Shown here one piece after another: positions 1 through 8,983 of a DNA stretch of 64,000 nucleotides (positions are counted from its first letter, which is position 1; each line of letters opens with the position of its first letter). The position numbers were made by a program, and so were the translations under genes. Source of the DNA: Halonotius sp046719765 (GTDB lineage Archaea; Halobacteriota; Halobacteria; Halobacteriales; Haloferacaceae); contig NZ_JABEBY010000001.1 in NCBI RefSeq assembly GCF_046719765.1, positions 62,001-126,000 on the forward strand, read 5' to 3'. The notes below the pieces were generated by a model that made no database searches, was not told the DNA's origin, and saw only the letters and a program-made list of their open reading frames with translations.

Positions 1-292
1 CGTCGAGTTCATCAAGCACCTCATCGGCCGGCTCGCGGACGGTGAGCGTATTCATCAGAAAGCCGCCGAGCCAGAACCCGCCGCCGAGATAGTTGTTCTT
101 CTCGACGACCATCACTTTGACATCTTGTTCGGCCAGTTCCTTTGCGGCCATCAGGCCGGAGGGGCCGCCGCCGACGATGATCACGTCGCTCTCGGTGAAA
201 TCCATGAACTCGTCGCTGAACTCTTCGGTTATTGCGCGGGTCACTTCCGCCTCGCCTGCGCTGCTGAAACCACTGAATTCGGATTCGGACAT
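1..292 (-). CDS. thi4: Thi4-family thiazole synthase, 3' end beyond window
   Basis: About 97 N-terminal residues are visible and the gene runs off the left edge. Seen: an acidic N-terminus, then the FAD/NAD-binding dinucleotide motif VIIVGGGPSGLMAAKELAE followed by VVEKNNYLGGGFWLGGF, the signature of the Thi4/THI1 family. Family knowledge: Thi4 makes the thiazole moiety of thiamine from NAD and glycine. Haloarchaeal members often keep the sulfur-donating cysteine, but that residue would lie outside the window, so suicide versus sulfide-dependent chemistry cannot be judged. The start is the ATG at 292, preceded by a GAGGTGG-like ribosome binding site. The next gene is divergent, so the 150-bp gap probably carries both promoters. 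Confidence 0.9.
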   Translation of the reverse strand, partial: MSESEFSGFSSAGEAEVTRAITEEFSDEFMDFTESDVIIVGGGPSGLMAAKELAEQDVKVMVVEKNNYLGGGFWLGGFLMNTLTVREPADEVLDELD

Positions 293-442
293 ACCACCTC
301 GTAATATTTGTTGGTGGTACAAGTCGGTTGCGGTCGCCTATCGCCACATCGCAACCGTGGATGCTGGCCGTTTTCGGGCCGGTTACGTGGATGTAACCGC
401 AGCGAACGCTTTTGCCTGTCGGCACCCGAGAGAGACCCACTC

Positions 443-1456
443 ATGAACATGCTTGTCGACGGCGAGTGGCGAACCGATACCTTTCAGGCGACCAACGAGG
501 AGGGAGCCTTCGAGCGACAGACGACCCCGTTCCGCGATTGGATCGCCGGCAGCGACGTGCCCGACCACATCGACGCCGAACCCGACGACCGCTTTGCGGC
601 CGAAGCCGGCCGGTATCACCTCTATGTCTCGTATGCCTGCCCGTGGGCCCACCGGACGCTGCTCGTCCGCGCGCTGATGGGACTGGAAGACGCCATCGAC
701 GTGTCGGTCGTCGATCCCTACCGCGGCGATGACGGCTGGCAGTTCAGCCCTGAAAAAGAAGGCTGCACTGAGGACAAACTCCACGGCAGCGACTACCTGC
801 GGGAACTCTACGTCGAAGCCGACCCGGATGCGACCTGCCGCGTGACGGTGCCGGTGCTGTGGGACACCAAGGAGGAAACCATCGTCAACAACGAGTCCCG
901 CGAGATCATTCGCATGTTGACGACCGGGTTCCGCGATGTCGCCGAGCGGGATATCGATCTCGCGCCCGAATCGAACCGCGAGCGGATCGACGAGCTCATC
1001 ACCGACATCTACGAGCCGATCAACAACGGCGTCTACAAGGCCGGCTTTGCGACCAAACAGGGCCCCTACGACGCGGCCATCGACGAACTGTTTGATGCGC
1101 TCGATCACTACAACGAGTTGCTGGCCGATCAGCGATTCCTCGCCGGCGATCAACTCACCGAGGCCGATATCTGCATGTTCACAACCCTCGTTCGCTTCGA
1201 TCACGTCTACCACACCCACTTCATGTGCAACGTGCAGTACATCCACCAGTACGACAATCTCTGGCCGTACCTCCGTGATGTGTACCAACAGCCAGGCGTC
1301 GCCGAGACGGTCGATATCGACCACATCAAGGAACACTACTACACGACTCACCCGGACGTAACACCGCATGGGATCATCGCCCGTGGCCCGGATCTCAACT
1401 TCGCAGCCCCGCACGACCGCGAGCGACTCAGCACCGCGACGACGACACCACAGTAG
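443..1456 (+). CDS. glutathione S-transferase family protein, ECM4/glutathionyl-hydroquinone reductase type
   Basis: 337 residues. The thioredoxin-fold part carries the Cys-Pro-Trp-Ala-His-Arg motif at residues 66-71, with C66 the expected catalytic cysteine of the xenobiotic reductase (omega-like) class. A C-terminal all-helical domain holds the ADICMFTTLVRFDHVY segment typical of ECM4/YqjG proteins. The family reduces glutathionyl-hydroquinones. Haloarchaea use gamma-glutamylcysteine rather than glutathione, so the physiological thiol is an inference. The frame is open upstream to 308, but the ATG at 443 (a second ATG lies at 449) matches the usual family N-terminus MxMLVDGEW. It is monocistronic and divergent from thi4. 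Confidence 0.88.
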   Translation: MNMLVDGEWRTDTFQATNEEGAFERQTTPFRDWIAGSDVPDHIDAEPDDRFAAEAGRYHLYVSYACPWAHRTLLVRALMGLEDAIDVSVVDPYRGDDGWQFSPEKEGCTEDKLHGSDYLRELYVEADPDATCRVTVPVLWDTKEETIVNNESREIIRMLTTGFRDVAERDIDLAPESNRERIDELITDIYEPINNGVYKAGFATKQGPYDAAIDELFDALDHYNELLADQRFLAGDQLTEADICMFTTLVRFDHVYHTHFMCNVQYIHQYDNLWPYLRDVYQQPGVAETVDIDHIKEHYYTTHPDVTPHGIIARGPDLNFAAPHDRERLSTATTTPQ

Positions 1457-1600
1457 CGGGACTGCCCTACCATCTTATATTTTGGATTATTTTTGAACGA
1501 TTGGGGACTTTATTCGGACTTTTGTAGCGCAAGTAGGACAATATGTATCCGATATGAGCCCATAGATAGTATTATTATCACACCAGTCGAAAATAGCAGC

Positions 1601-1771
1601 ATGCCGACCTGCCCCGAGTGCGACCACAGCGAGGAACCATCCGGCGCGTGGCTGACCGAGATTCTCGACGACGAGAAACGCCATCGCGGCCGCACCATCT
1701 GTCTGATCACCTGTCCGGACTGTGATGCCGTTCTCGGCGGCACCGACTCGGAGTGGGTTGCCGCCTACTGA
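1601..1771 (+). CDS. small zinc-ribbon protein
   Basis: 56 residues with two CPxC knuckles, CPEC near the N-terminus and CPDC about 40 residues on, which together would bind one zinc ion. Haloarchaea encode many such zinc-finger microproteins, mostly of unknown function. The frame is open to 1493, but an A/T-rich TATA-like stretch (about 1566-1578) sits 25-30 bases before the ATG at 1601, suggesting a leaderless transcript from this start. Transcription co-directional with the downstream methyltransferase, 138 bases away. Confidence 0.7.
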   Translation: MPTCPECDHSEEPSGAWLTEILDDEKRHRGRTICLITCPDCDAVLGGTDSEWVAAY

Positions 1772-1909
1772 CCGACCGCCGACCAGGGCGCGCCGTAGAC
1801 TTTTCACGCGGTATCGAATACGGTCAGGCATGCACACCGACAGCCGCGCCGGCCGGCGATGGCGACAGCGCACAGCCGACCGGCGAGCCGCGACAGCAGG
1901 GTGGTCGTG

Positions 1910-2536
1910 ATGGCGACCAAACGCGAACTTGAGGGCCAACTCGCCGTTGTCGCCGGCTTTGAGGATCCACAGGCCGCCCTCGAACAGTATCCGACGCCGC
2001 CGGCGTTGGCCGCCCACGTCGTCCATCTGGCCGATCTCCACGACGACATCGAGGGCCGCACCGTGCTCGATCTGGGGGCTGGCACCGGCATGTTCACGCT
2101 TGGCGCGGCCCTCCGCGGGCCGGCCCGTGTCATCGCCGTCGAACTTGACGGCGGCCCGCTGGCGACGGCCGTCGAGAACCGCCGCCGGGTCGGCACGCGC
2201 ACGCCGATCCACTGGCTGCAGGCCGACGCCACACAGCTCCCGCTGTCGATCCCAGAACCTGTCACAGTCGTCATGAACCCGCCGTTTGGAGCCCAGAACG
2301 GCCAGGCGGGTGCCGATCGCGGCTTTCTGTCGACGGTCGCCGCGGTCGCCTCGGTGTCGTACTCGGTGCACAACGCCGGCAGCAAGGAGTTTATCGAGGC
2401 CTTCGCTGCCGACAACGGCGGCGAGGTGACCCACGCCTTTAGTGCGGCCTTCCCGGTCGACAAGCAGTTCGAGCACCACGACGCGGAGCGCGGCGAGATC
2501 GACACCGAGGTCTACCGGATCGAGTGGGAGAACTGA
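1910..2536 (+). CDS. METTL5-like class I SAM-dependent methyltransferase
   Basis: 208 residues. Motif I DLGAGTGMFTLGA (SAM binding) is followed by the NPPF catalytic motif in VVMNPPFGAQ, which is characteristic of N6-adenine methyltransferases. Length and layout match archaeal homologues of METTL5, which methylates a single adenosine in small-subunit rRNA with a TRM112 partner in eukaryotes. An rRNA target here is inferred from family membership. The start is the ATG at 1910 (MATKRELEGQL); an in-frame ATG at 1859 would add 17 residues unlike the family. Convergent with the rhomboid gene. Confidence 0.85.
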   Translation: MATKRELEGQLAVVAGFEDPQAALEQYPTPPALAAHVVHLADLHDDIEGRTVLDLGAGTGMFTLGAALRGPARVIAVELDGGPLATAVENRRRVGTRTPIHWLQADATQLPLSIPEPVTVVMNPPFGAQNGQAGADRGFLSTVAAVASVSYSVHNAGSKEFIEAFAADNGGEVTHAFSAAFPVDKQFEHHDAERGEIDTEVYRIEWEN

Positions 2537-2589
2537 GTGAGAGGGGGCGGTGTACACGATGGGTGGCTGAGTGGCCAACGTGAATCGAC

Positions 2590-4275
2590 TCAGTTCACCT
2601 TGTTTGCGACCCGCACCGCCGTCTGGGTGCGGTTGTTGACGGCGACAAGTCGGCTGTCCTGCCGGCGGAGGGTGAGTCGGCCGAGGGTTGTCGACTCGTT
2701 GTGGGCCGGCAGCGCGGCGACCGAACCGTTGACGCCGACGCTGAACCCGGTCGGGGTCGCGTTGAGGCTGACACGTTGGCCGGCGACGATCGGCTCAGCC
2801 TCGACAACGCCGGCGGTGTACAGCGGTCGCGTCCGGTTGTCGTGGCTGAGCGTCACACGGTACGTGGTGTCGCCACCGACAGTCTGCCAGCCGGTGCGAC
2901 TCGCCGTGACTGTTTCCTCCCAGGTGAGCCCGCCGAGGCGGATCTCCGCCGTGCCGTCGTTTGCCAACGCGGATCTGCTGACCGCTGTCGACCAGATATG
3001 GCGGTTGGTGTTGCGGACGATCACCCCCGAGGTGTTGAGCCGGGTCGACTCGCCGGCCCCCTCGATGTCGATCACGTTGAGTTGACCGTTGGTGACGTTC
3101 TCGCCGTAGGTCACCTCATAGCCGCGCACCTCGATCGGTTCACCCGGCAGCTCACCGTCGGCGGCTGTCGTCGCGTTGGTCGCCACCGCCGGGCCGACGA
3201 GGATCGCACCGGCGACCACCACCAGCAACAGCCCGACTTGCCGGTTCGAGATCGTCGTGAGATCGGTCAGAAACGTCGTGGGGTTGTCAACCGCGAACTC
3301 GGCGAGAAACGGGGTGTCGTCGGCGACGACCGCGTAGGTGACAAGCGTCGCCAACAGAAACACCAACCCCAGGCCGATCGCCCGATAGAGGACATAGCTG
3401 TTGTTGCCGCGATACCAGTAAACCGCCCACAGCGATCGCTCGACGGCAAACAACAGGACACCAACCCACAGCCGACCAGCCGAGGGCCGGGTTCGTCGTG
3501 TTAGTTGCTGGTAGCCAAGCCCGATCAGGACGCCGGCCAACAACCCCACAGCATGGCCCTGAATGGCGATCGAGGCAAACCACGGCGTCGAGTACGTGGT
3601 TCCGCTGGTGGCGATCTGCTCTGGGGTCTGGACGGCGTCGACCAGCCGGCGGACGACACCTTGGCTCACGCTCACCACGACAGTGAGCACCGGTGCCTGC
3701 ACAAGCGCAAAGCCGACAAACGCAAACACCACCATCGAAAACCCGATGATCGGGCCGAGGGCGACAAGCGAGCCGACGATCGAGCCGAGGATCGCCGCCG
3801 CCGGGAAGATCACGACAGCGCGAACGACAGGGTGTGTCCACGCCGCCAGCAGTCGCGTGTCGGTGTGGCGCGTCGTGTGATGGCCCCACAGATATTCGAC
3901 CAGCGACCCAAACAGCAACGTGCCCAACAGATTCCCAAGCAGGTGGCTCGTATTCGAGTGGGCGAGCCCGGCGATCAGCATCCCGACCGGATCAAGATAG
4001 CTCCAGGCCCGAAACGGAAGGACGATCGGCTCGGCTGAACCAAATCCATCCTGTAGACCACCGTACACCGCAAGCAGGATCGCCGCCACGATCAGCGACC
4101 CCCACGGCACCCCACCCAGCAGGCGGTCGGTGAGGTGGCGGTACCACACACGCGGCCGACCCATCGCGGCGAGTCCGGCAGCCGCGAGGGCGACAGCGAG
4201 TGTCACCGCCAGACGGTGCAACAGGGGGCCATCCAGCAACCCCGAGGCGACCGGAAGCGAGGCCGACAGAGCCAT
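2590..4275 (-). CDS. rhomboid-family intramembrane serine protease with large C-terminal exodomain
   Basis: 561 residues. The multi-pass N-terminal part has the rhomboid pattern H106-x4-H111-x3-N115 (LAHSNTSHLLGN), a GFS motif with candidate nucleophile S180, and GH with candidate base H241 in IQGHAVGLLAG. The serine motif is GFS followed by Met rather than the usual GxSG-like form. A last membrane helix (about 347-366) precedes about 195 residues of beta-rich sequence with NxT/NxS sites, probably facing outside. Role: intramembrane cleavage of unknown substrates. The exodomain could select substrate or bind the cell surface. It is monocistronic on this strand and convergent with the METTL5-like gene. 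Confidence 0.8.
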   Translation of the reverse strand: MALSASLPVASGLLDGPLLHRLAVTLAVALAAAGLAAMGRPRVWYRHLTDRLLGGVPWGSLIVAAILLAVYGGLQDGFGSAEPIVLPFRAWSYLDPVGMLIAGLAHSNTSHLLGNLLGTLLFGSLVEYLWGHHTTRHTDTRLLAAWTHPVVRAVVIFPAAAILGSIVGSLVALGPIIGFSMVVFAFVGFALVQAPVLTVVVSVSQGVVRRLVDAVQTPEQIATSGTTYSTPWFASIAIQGHAVGLLAGVLIGLGYQQLTRRTRPSAGRLWVGVLLFAVERSLWAVYWYRGNNSYVLYRAIGLGLVFLLATLVTYAVVADDTPFLAEFAVDNPTTFLTDLTTISNRQVGLLLVVVAGAILVGPAVATNATTAADGELPGEPIEVRGYEVTYGENVTNGQLNVIDIEGAGESTRLNTSGVIVRNTNRHIWSTAVSRSALANDGTAEIRLGGLTWEETVTASRTGWQTVGGDTTYRVTLSHDNRTRPLYTAGVVEAEPIVAGQRVSLNATPTGFSVGVNGSVAALPAHNESTTLGRLTLRRQDSRLVAVNNRTQTAVRVANKVN

Positions 4276-4326
4276 CCTACCCCTCGCTACCGGCGGTTGA
4301 TACTTGGGTGTGTCTGTCGACCGCGA

Positions 4327-4605
4327 TCAGATCTTGCCCTCGGCGTCGTCGGCGAGCTCCTTCATGCGTTTGCCGACCCGGCCGGCGTTGGAGAACTCGT
4401 CTTCGCTCATCGCCGTCGCGAGGGCGTTGCCGAGAACGAACACCGCGTGTTTGTGCTCGCTTTTCGATTTGTGGACGTGATCCGGCTCCACATCGAGTTC
4501 GTCGTAGGGGTCGAACAGGGAGGCGTCAACCGACTCCTGGGAGCGGAAATACTCCATGATCAGCACCATCTGCTCGTGTAGTTCGAGTAGCTCGTCTTTG
4601 TGCAT
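4327..4605 (-). CDS. UPF0058 family protein
   Basis: 92 residues, helical, beginning MHKDELLELHEQMV and containing HKSKSEHKHAVFVLGNAL. This is the archaeal UPF0058 pattern with conserved histidines and acidic residues that may bind metal. Function is unknown. A TATA-like stretch (about 4629-4637 on the complementary strand) sits about 28 bases before the ATG, consistent with a leaderless transcript. It follows the RHH gene on the same strand but has its own promoter. Confidence 0.85.
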   Translation of the reverse strand: MHKDELLELHEQMVLIMEYFRSQESVDASLFDPYDELDVEPDHVHKSKSEHKHAVFVLGNALATAMSEDEFSNAGRVGKRMKELADDAEGKI

Positions 4606-4699
4606 ACCCGGCCTATGGACGGTTCGGATTTAAGCGTTGTTGGGAACGCCGTGGCTATGGGCGTGGTCAACGGGCAAGACGACCCATCGCGGCGGGTGG

Positions 4700-4927
4700 C
4701 TAAAAGACGTACTCGTCGTCGTGGCCCATCATTCCGTCGTCGCCCATCATCCCGTCGTCCTCAAGATCAGCGTCGTCGTCCATCGGGCCGCTGGTCTTGT
4801 AGGCTTTCAGCCCCGTCGACAGCAGGTTTTCGATCGCCTCCTCGCGGTTGATAAACTCCCCTTCGTCGATCAGTTGGGTGATCTGCATCTCAAGGTGTTC
4901 CGGGATGTTGATCTCGACTTTCGGCAT
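4700..4927 (-). CDS. ribbon-helix-helix protein with acidic Met-Gly tail
   Basis: 75 residues. The first 40 fit a CopG-like ribbon-helix-helix fold: a beta strand PKVEINIPEHLE, then two helices with REEAIENLLSTGLKAY. Such folds bind DNA as dimers. The last 25 residues are very acidic and contain the duplicated element DDGMMG ending HDDEYVF, which is not part of a standard RHH domain. Length and context suggest a chromosomal regulator rather than an antitoxin, as no toxin lies beside it. A TTTTAAATA box at 4956-4964 suggests leaderless transcription. Confidence 0.7.
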   Translation of the reverse strand: MPKVEINIPEHLEMQITQLIDEGEFINREEAIENLLSTGLKAYKTSGPMDDDADLEDDGMMGDDGMMGHDDEYVF

Positions 4928-4955
4928 TTGAACACCCGGTGGTTGCGGGGGTGCC

Positions 4956-4964
4956 TATTTAAAA
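4956..4964 (-). promoter_or_regulatory. TATA-like box of the RHH gene
   Basis: On the complementary strand the sequence reads TTTTAAATA, centred about 33 bases before the ATG at 4927. The spacing fits an archaeal promoter with little or no leader. Confidence 0.5.
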
Positions 4965-5074
4965 CTGCCGCCGACGGCCACCCGGTGAGAACACGGGCCA
5001 CAGCGGCTGGTGTCCCCCGACGAGAGGTCGGTGAGATAGTCACCCTCAAGGGCGACGCGACCATTCATCGGTGC

Positions 5075-6475
5075 ATGGAATCGCCGCACACCACCGACCA
5101 CCCGCGGCTGGTGAGTCGGTCGGTTCCACTCGCGGGCTCCGTGCCGTCGTTTCGAACGCTGTTGGACGCCATGGAGCCGCCGCGAACGGTTTGGAACGCG
5201 GCCGATGAGGCGCGTGTGGTCGCCGGCGGTGCGGCAGCCACGTTGACCGCCGACGGCGCGGATCGATTCGAGGGGATTCGGACGGCCGCCGAGCGGCTGT
5301 TCGAAACCGGCGATGTTCACGCCGGTACGGAAGCCGCCTGTCCGCGCCTGTTCGGCGGCTTTGCCTTCCATGCCGAGGAGACCACAGAGGAAACAGGTGC
5401 CGGTAGAACCGACGCCGCCGACGGGGACACCCCCAGCGACGACCACACCTCGCCGTGGGCCGGCTTTCCCGACGCCCGGTTTGTCTTCCCGCGCGTGCAG
5501 GTCACACAGACCGAGGGCGGCCCCTGGCTGACGGTCAACGCCGTCGGCCCATCAGCGACACCGGCCGCCGTCGAGACGAAACTCGACGAGGAGCGCGAGC
5601 GGCTGTTGTCGCATGGGGAGAAGACGGCTGCCGCCCCACGGCCGGGGATCACCGACCGCCGCCGGACGACGACCCCGACCGGCTGGCGGCAGGCCGTCCG
5701 CAACGCGGTCGAACGGATCGATGCCGGGACGCTACAGAAGGTCGTCCTCGCCCAGGCACTCGAAGTTGATCTCGGTGACGACCTTGCGGTGGCCGATATC
5801 CTCGCTCGGCTGAGCGACAAGTATCCCGACTGTACGCGGTTTCTCGTCGAACCCGACAGCGACCCCCCGGCGGCGTTTTTCGGTGCGACCCCCGAGCGGC
5901 TGGTGTCGCTGCGGGGCCGTACCGTCGAAACCGGCGCGTTAGCCGGGACAACCGGCCGGGGGGAGACCCCCGCCGAGGACGAGTGGCTGGCCGAGGAGCT
6001 GTTGACCGATGAAAAAAACGTCCACGAACACGAGCTGGTCGCCGAGACGATCCGCGAGCAGCTGTCCCCGTTTGCGGCATCAGTCTCGGTCGGTGAGCGC
6101 GCGATCAAGCGGCTGGCAACCGTCCAACACCTCTATACGCCGATCACCGCCGAGCTGGCCGACGACACCCACGTCCTCGATGTCGTCGAGGCGTTGCACC
6201 CGACGCCCGCCGTCGGCGGGCTGCCGCCGGATCGCGCCCTCGAAACAATCCGGGAGACCGAACCATTTGATCGCGGCTGGTATGCCGCCCCGGTCGGCTG
6301 GATCGATGCCGCCGGCAACGGGACGTTTGCCGTAGGGTTGCGGTCAGCGGTGGCGAGCCGGCGGCAGGCGACGCTGTTTGCCGGCGTCGGGATCGTCGGC
6401 GACAGCGACCCTGACGCCGAGTGGGATGAGGTCGAACTCAAGTTCCGGCCGATCCTCGATGAGCTGGAAGCCTAA
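5075..6475 (+). CDS. menF: isochorismate synthase
   Basis: 466 residues with the chorismate-utilising fold: FFGATPERLVSLRG, TGALAGTTGRGETP, LLTDEKNVHEHELV and VGGLPPDRALETIRETEPFDRGW, ending near GTFAVGLRS. It isomerises chorismate to isochorismate, the first committed step of menaquinone synthesis. The frame is open back to 4637, but that stretch overlaps the RHH gene and looks non-coding. The ATG at 5075 gives the usual family length. menD lies 4.5 kb downstream on the same strand, with a signalling block between them. An anthranilate/salicylate-type enzyme is less likely given the menD linkage. Confidence 0.9.
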   Translation: MESPHTTDHPRLVSRSVPLAGSVPSFRTLLDAMEPPRTVWNAADEARVVAGGAAATLTADGADRFEGIRTAAERLFETGDVHAGTEAACPRLFGGFAFHAEETTEETGAGRTDAADGDTPSDDHTSPWAGFPDARFVFPRVQVTQTEGGPWLTVNAVGPSATPAAVETKLDEERERLLSHGEKTAAAPRPGITDRRRTTTPTGWRQAVRNAVERIDAGTLQKVVLAQALEVDLGDDLAVADILARLSDKYPDCTRFLVEPDSDPPAAFFGATPERLVSLRGRTVETGALAGTTGRGETPAEDEWLAEELLTDEKNVHEHELVAETIREQLSPFAASVSVGERAIKRLATVQHLYTPITAELADDTHVLDVVEALHPTPAVGGLPPDRALETIRETEPFDRGWYAAPVGWIDAAGNGTFAVGLRSAVASRRQATLFAGVGIVGDSDPDAEWDEVELKFRPILDELEA

Positions 6476-6697
6476 CTGACCGCGGCGAGGGTATTTTCGG
6501 CTGTCATCCGGTGCTGCTGGGGTGGACACACGCATGGCCGCGCTCCGGCAACATCTATCACCAAAGCTGAAAGTATACCAGACAACACATTGTAGTACGG
6601 TGCAACATTTGTCAAATTTTTTGAGGCTCCAGCGTGTTATCACCAGTGCAACCAGTGTCAACACCAAACACACCGATAGTTCACCCTACTGATCCCC

Positions 6698-6979
6698 ATG
6701 GACAACAAGACACCTACGCGATCCGGCGGTACACCCGACCTCCCGCCGGATGTTGATGAAACGCATCTCAAAGCCTTTGTTCGGCGCGCCAACGCCGGCG
6801 CGTACGAGAACAACGAGCGCGAGACCGAAGCGATCGATGGCCTCTCGGCGGCGGTAGCTGTCATCGAAACTGTGCTTGCCGAGACGCCGACGGCCGCCAG
6901 CGAGCCCGCGACGACCCCGCCGGAGGCGAAGTGGGCGGCAGCGGCCGGCTACGAGGACGGCGCGTCGGACGGGTGCTGA
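6698..6979 (+). CDS. hypothetical protein
   Basis: 93 residues, no family recognised. It begins MDNKTPTRSGGTPDLPPDVD. A helical centre (ETHLKAFVRRANAGAYENNERE) is followed by an Ala/Pro-rich tail ending in GC. The composition is typical of haloarchaeal coding sequence, unlike the A/T-richer 220 bp upstream (6476-6697), in which nothing beyond possible promoter sequence is seen. Convergent with the PadR gene. Confidence 0.6.
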   Translation: MDNKTPTRSGGTPDLPPDVDETHLKAFVRRANAGAYENNERETEAIDGLSAAVAVIETVLAETPTAASEPATTPPEAKWAAAAGYEDGASDGC

Positions 6980-7046
6980 CCGCCCGCAACTATCGCTTCC
7001 CCGCGTGGTACTGCGACAGCGATTGCGGTTTGGCTGTTGGTACTGT

Positions 7047-7346
7047 TCAGCCGGCCAGCTGTCCGTCGGCCCGTGTCTGTTGCCAGCGGTGTCGCTGTTC
7101 GATCGCCTGCAGTGACTTCTCGGTGAGTGTGTAGGAGTTGGTTCGCTTGTCGATGGCGGACTTTTCGAGGTAGCCCTCCTCGACGAGCGTGCTGAGGTTC
7201 TGGTAGACCCGGCCCGTGTTGACATCCTCGCCGTAATACTCCTCAAGGGCCTCCTTGATGCCGAGCCCGTAGGAGGTCTCGAGATCCGAGACGACATAGA
7301 GGATGTCGCGCTGGAACGCCGAGAGGTGTTTGACCGTCGCGCTCAT
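7047..7346 (-). CDS. PadR-family transcriptional regulator
   Basis: 99 residues, a compact winged helix: LSAFQRDILYVVSDLETSYGLGIKEALEEYYGE, then GRVYQNLSTLVEEGYLEK and a wing with NSYTLTEKS. This is the standard PadR (phage PhiH1 repressor-like) pattern, which binds operator DNA as a dimer. The ATG overlaps the TGA of the upstream REC-HTH_10 gene by four bases (ATGA), so the two are very likely translated together. The target genes cannot be read from the sequence. Confidence 0.88.
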   Translation of the reverse strand: MSATVKHLSAFQRDILYVVSDLETSYGLGIKEALEEYYGEDVNTGRVYQNLSTLVEEGYLEKSAIDKRTNSYTLTEKSLQAIEQRHRWQQTRADGQLAG

Positions 7347-8983
7347 TGGTGGCCCTCCTGGCTGAAGATGGTCGCAAAGAGCTTTCGTTGGGCACTCCGG
7401 AGGTGTTGGGTGAACGTTGCGCGAGCGATGCCGAACCGCTCGGCGAGCTCGGTCGCGTTGATTGCCCGTGGCTCCTCGAAGTAGCCGTCGTAGTACGCCT
7501 GCGAGAGGATCTCCCGCTGGCGGGTGGTGAGTGGGTCGAGTAGCTGTGCGGTCGTCGTGGTGGTTGCCCGGGGTGTTGTCATAGCTGTGGTTACGTGTGT
7601 AAGGGTCGTGTGTTCGAACGTCGATCTGAGGTCGGCCAGCAAATTCGGGACGGCGGCGTCCGTCGAGAGGTAGCCGGTGATCGTCCGGAGCCCATCCTTG
7701 ATCGTGATCGTCTCGAACTGGGTTCCGTACTCGCGGGCGATGCTTTCCGGCGTTGGTGGGGTGACCAGAAACCGGCACTCGTGGCCGTCGGCCGTTGCTG
7801 TGGTGTCGTACAGCTCGATGTAGTCGCTGGCGGCGACGTGCTCCCGGCAGTCATCCGGCACCGCACCGCTAATCCCGACGGAGTACAGCAGTTGGCCGTC
7901 TTTGTGTTCGGCGACCGAGCGAACCGTTAGCTCGGCGTCAGCAGGAAGCTGGCTGGCAAACGCAAGCAGCGGTTCGGTCGGGGCGTCGATCTCGATCTCC
8001 AGGGTCACCGGCTCGTCGGCGATCAGCGACTCCGTCCACTCGTCGGTGCGGATGGTGTAGCTGATGAGCCGGGCGAACTCCCGGAGCAAGTCACGCTGGT
8101 CGTCGGTAACCGATGGGTGGGTTGTGTAGGCACCGAGCACGCCGAACTGCACGCGGTCGTCGCCGATGGGGACGCCGACCCCGGCTTCGAACTCGAAGCC
8201 GGTCGTTGCGGCTGCCCACTGCTCGGCCCACGGTTCGGTTTCGTCGTCGACGGCGGCGACAGCGACGCTGTCGGTCTCCAGGGCGCGGATCGCCGGATCG
8301 AACCGGTCGCGCCCGTCGCCGGAGAGATCCAAGGCCTGAACGTAGGTCTCACAGCCGCTGATCGCCCGCGGGATGATCCGGCCACCGGCACCAACGGTGC
8401 CGATCCAGACGCCGTCGTAGCCGTAGTCGTCGGCCAACAGCGCGCAGAACTGCCGGTAGAGCTCCTGTTGGTTCGACATCGTCGTCAACAGATCGACAGC
8501 CGTCGTCTTGAGCTCCCGCTCCTGTTGCAGCGAACGCTGGTGGCGATAGGAGCGAACGACCTTCCGGAGCTGGGTGCCGAAGATCGACTCCGCGGGGTGA
8601 TCGAAATCCTCGCGGATCAGCTCCTTGGGGATGTAATCGGTCACCCCTTGGCTGATCGCGTCGGCGGCGACCGACTCATCACCGCGGCTCGTCACGAGCA
8701 CGAAGGGGAGCTCGGGATGGTCGTCTCGTAGCTCCGAGAGGAGTTCGAGACCCGTCCCATCACCCAGCCGGTAGTCACAGACGACACAGTCGAAGGCCGC
8801 CTCGGTAAACTGTTGGCGGCCGGTCGAGAGACTTGTCGCCGTGATCACATCGAAGTCCGGTGCGGTCTCCGTCAGCAGGTCACTCGCCAGTGTCAGCCAC
8901 TGCTCGTCGTCATCGATCAACAGGAGCTTCGCCGGCGTCGACAAGCTGTCTTGGCCGGCCTGCTGTGTCGCGTTTGTGCCCAT
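7343..8983 (-). CDS. response regulator with HTH_10 domain (bacterio-opsin activator-like)
   Basis: 546 residues. Residues about 18-140 form a receiver domain (LLLIDDDEQW; phosphoacceptor Asp in FDCVVCDYRLGDG; TSR; a KE in place of the usual KP). The middle resembles a GAF-like sensor plus the BAT linker region, and the C-terminus has the HTH_10 helix-turn-helix (LTTRQREILSQAYYDGYFE, ATELAERFGIARAT). These proteins activate transcription in response to light, oxygen or redox cues in haloarchaea. It is translationally coupled to the PadR gene, and a 7TM histidine kinase lies divergently 265 bp away, a plausible partner. Confidence 0.87.
   Translation of the reverse strand: MGTNATQQAGQDSLSTPAKLLLIDDDEQWLTLASDLLTETAPDFDVITATSLSTGRQQFTEAAFDCVVCDYRLGDGTGLELLSELRDDHPELPFVLVTSRGDESVAADAISQGVTDYIPKELIREDFDHPAESIFGTQLRKVVRSYRHQRSLQQERELKTTAVDLLTTMSNQQELYRQFCALLADDYGYDGVWIGTVGAGGRIIPRAISGCETYVQALDLSGDGRDRFDPAIRALETDSVAVAAVDDETEPWAEQWAAATTGFEFEAGVGVPIGDDRVQFGVLGAYTTHPSVTDDQRDLLREFARLISYTIRTDEWTESLIADEPVTLEIEIDAPTEPLLAFASQLPADAELTVRSVAEHKDGQLLYSVGISGAVPDDCREHVAASDYIELYDTTATADGHECRFLVTPPTPESIAREYGTQFETITIKDGLRTITGYLSTDAAVPNLLADLRSTFEHTTLTHVTTAMTTPRATTTTTAQLLDPLTTRQREILSQAYYDGYFEEPRAINATELAERFGIARATFTQHLRSAQRKLFATIFSQEGHQ

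Noticed and set aside
4637..5074. A 146-residue N-terminal extension of menF.
   Set aside because: It overlaps the RHH gene on the other strand, has no family match and makes the protein too long.
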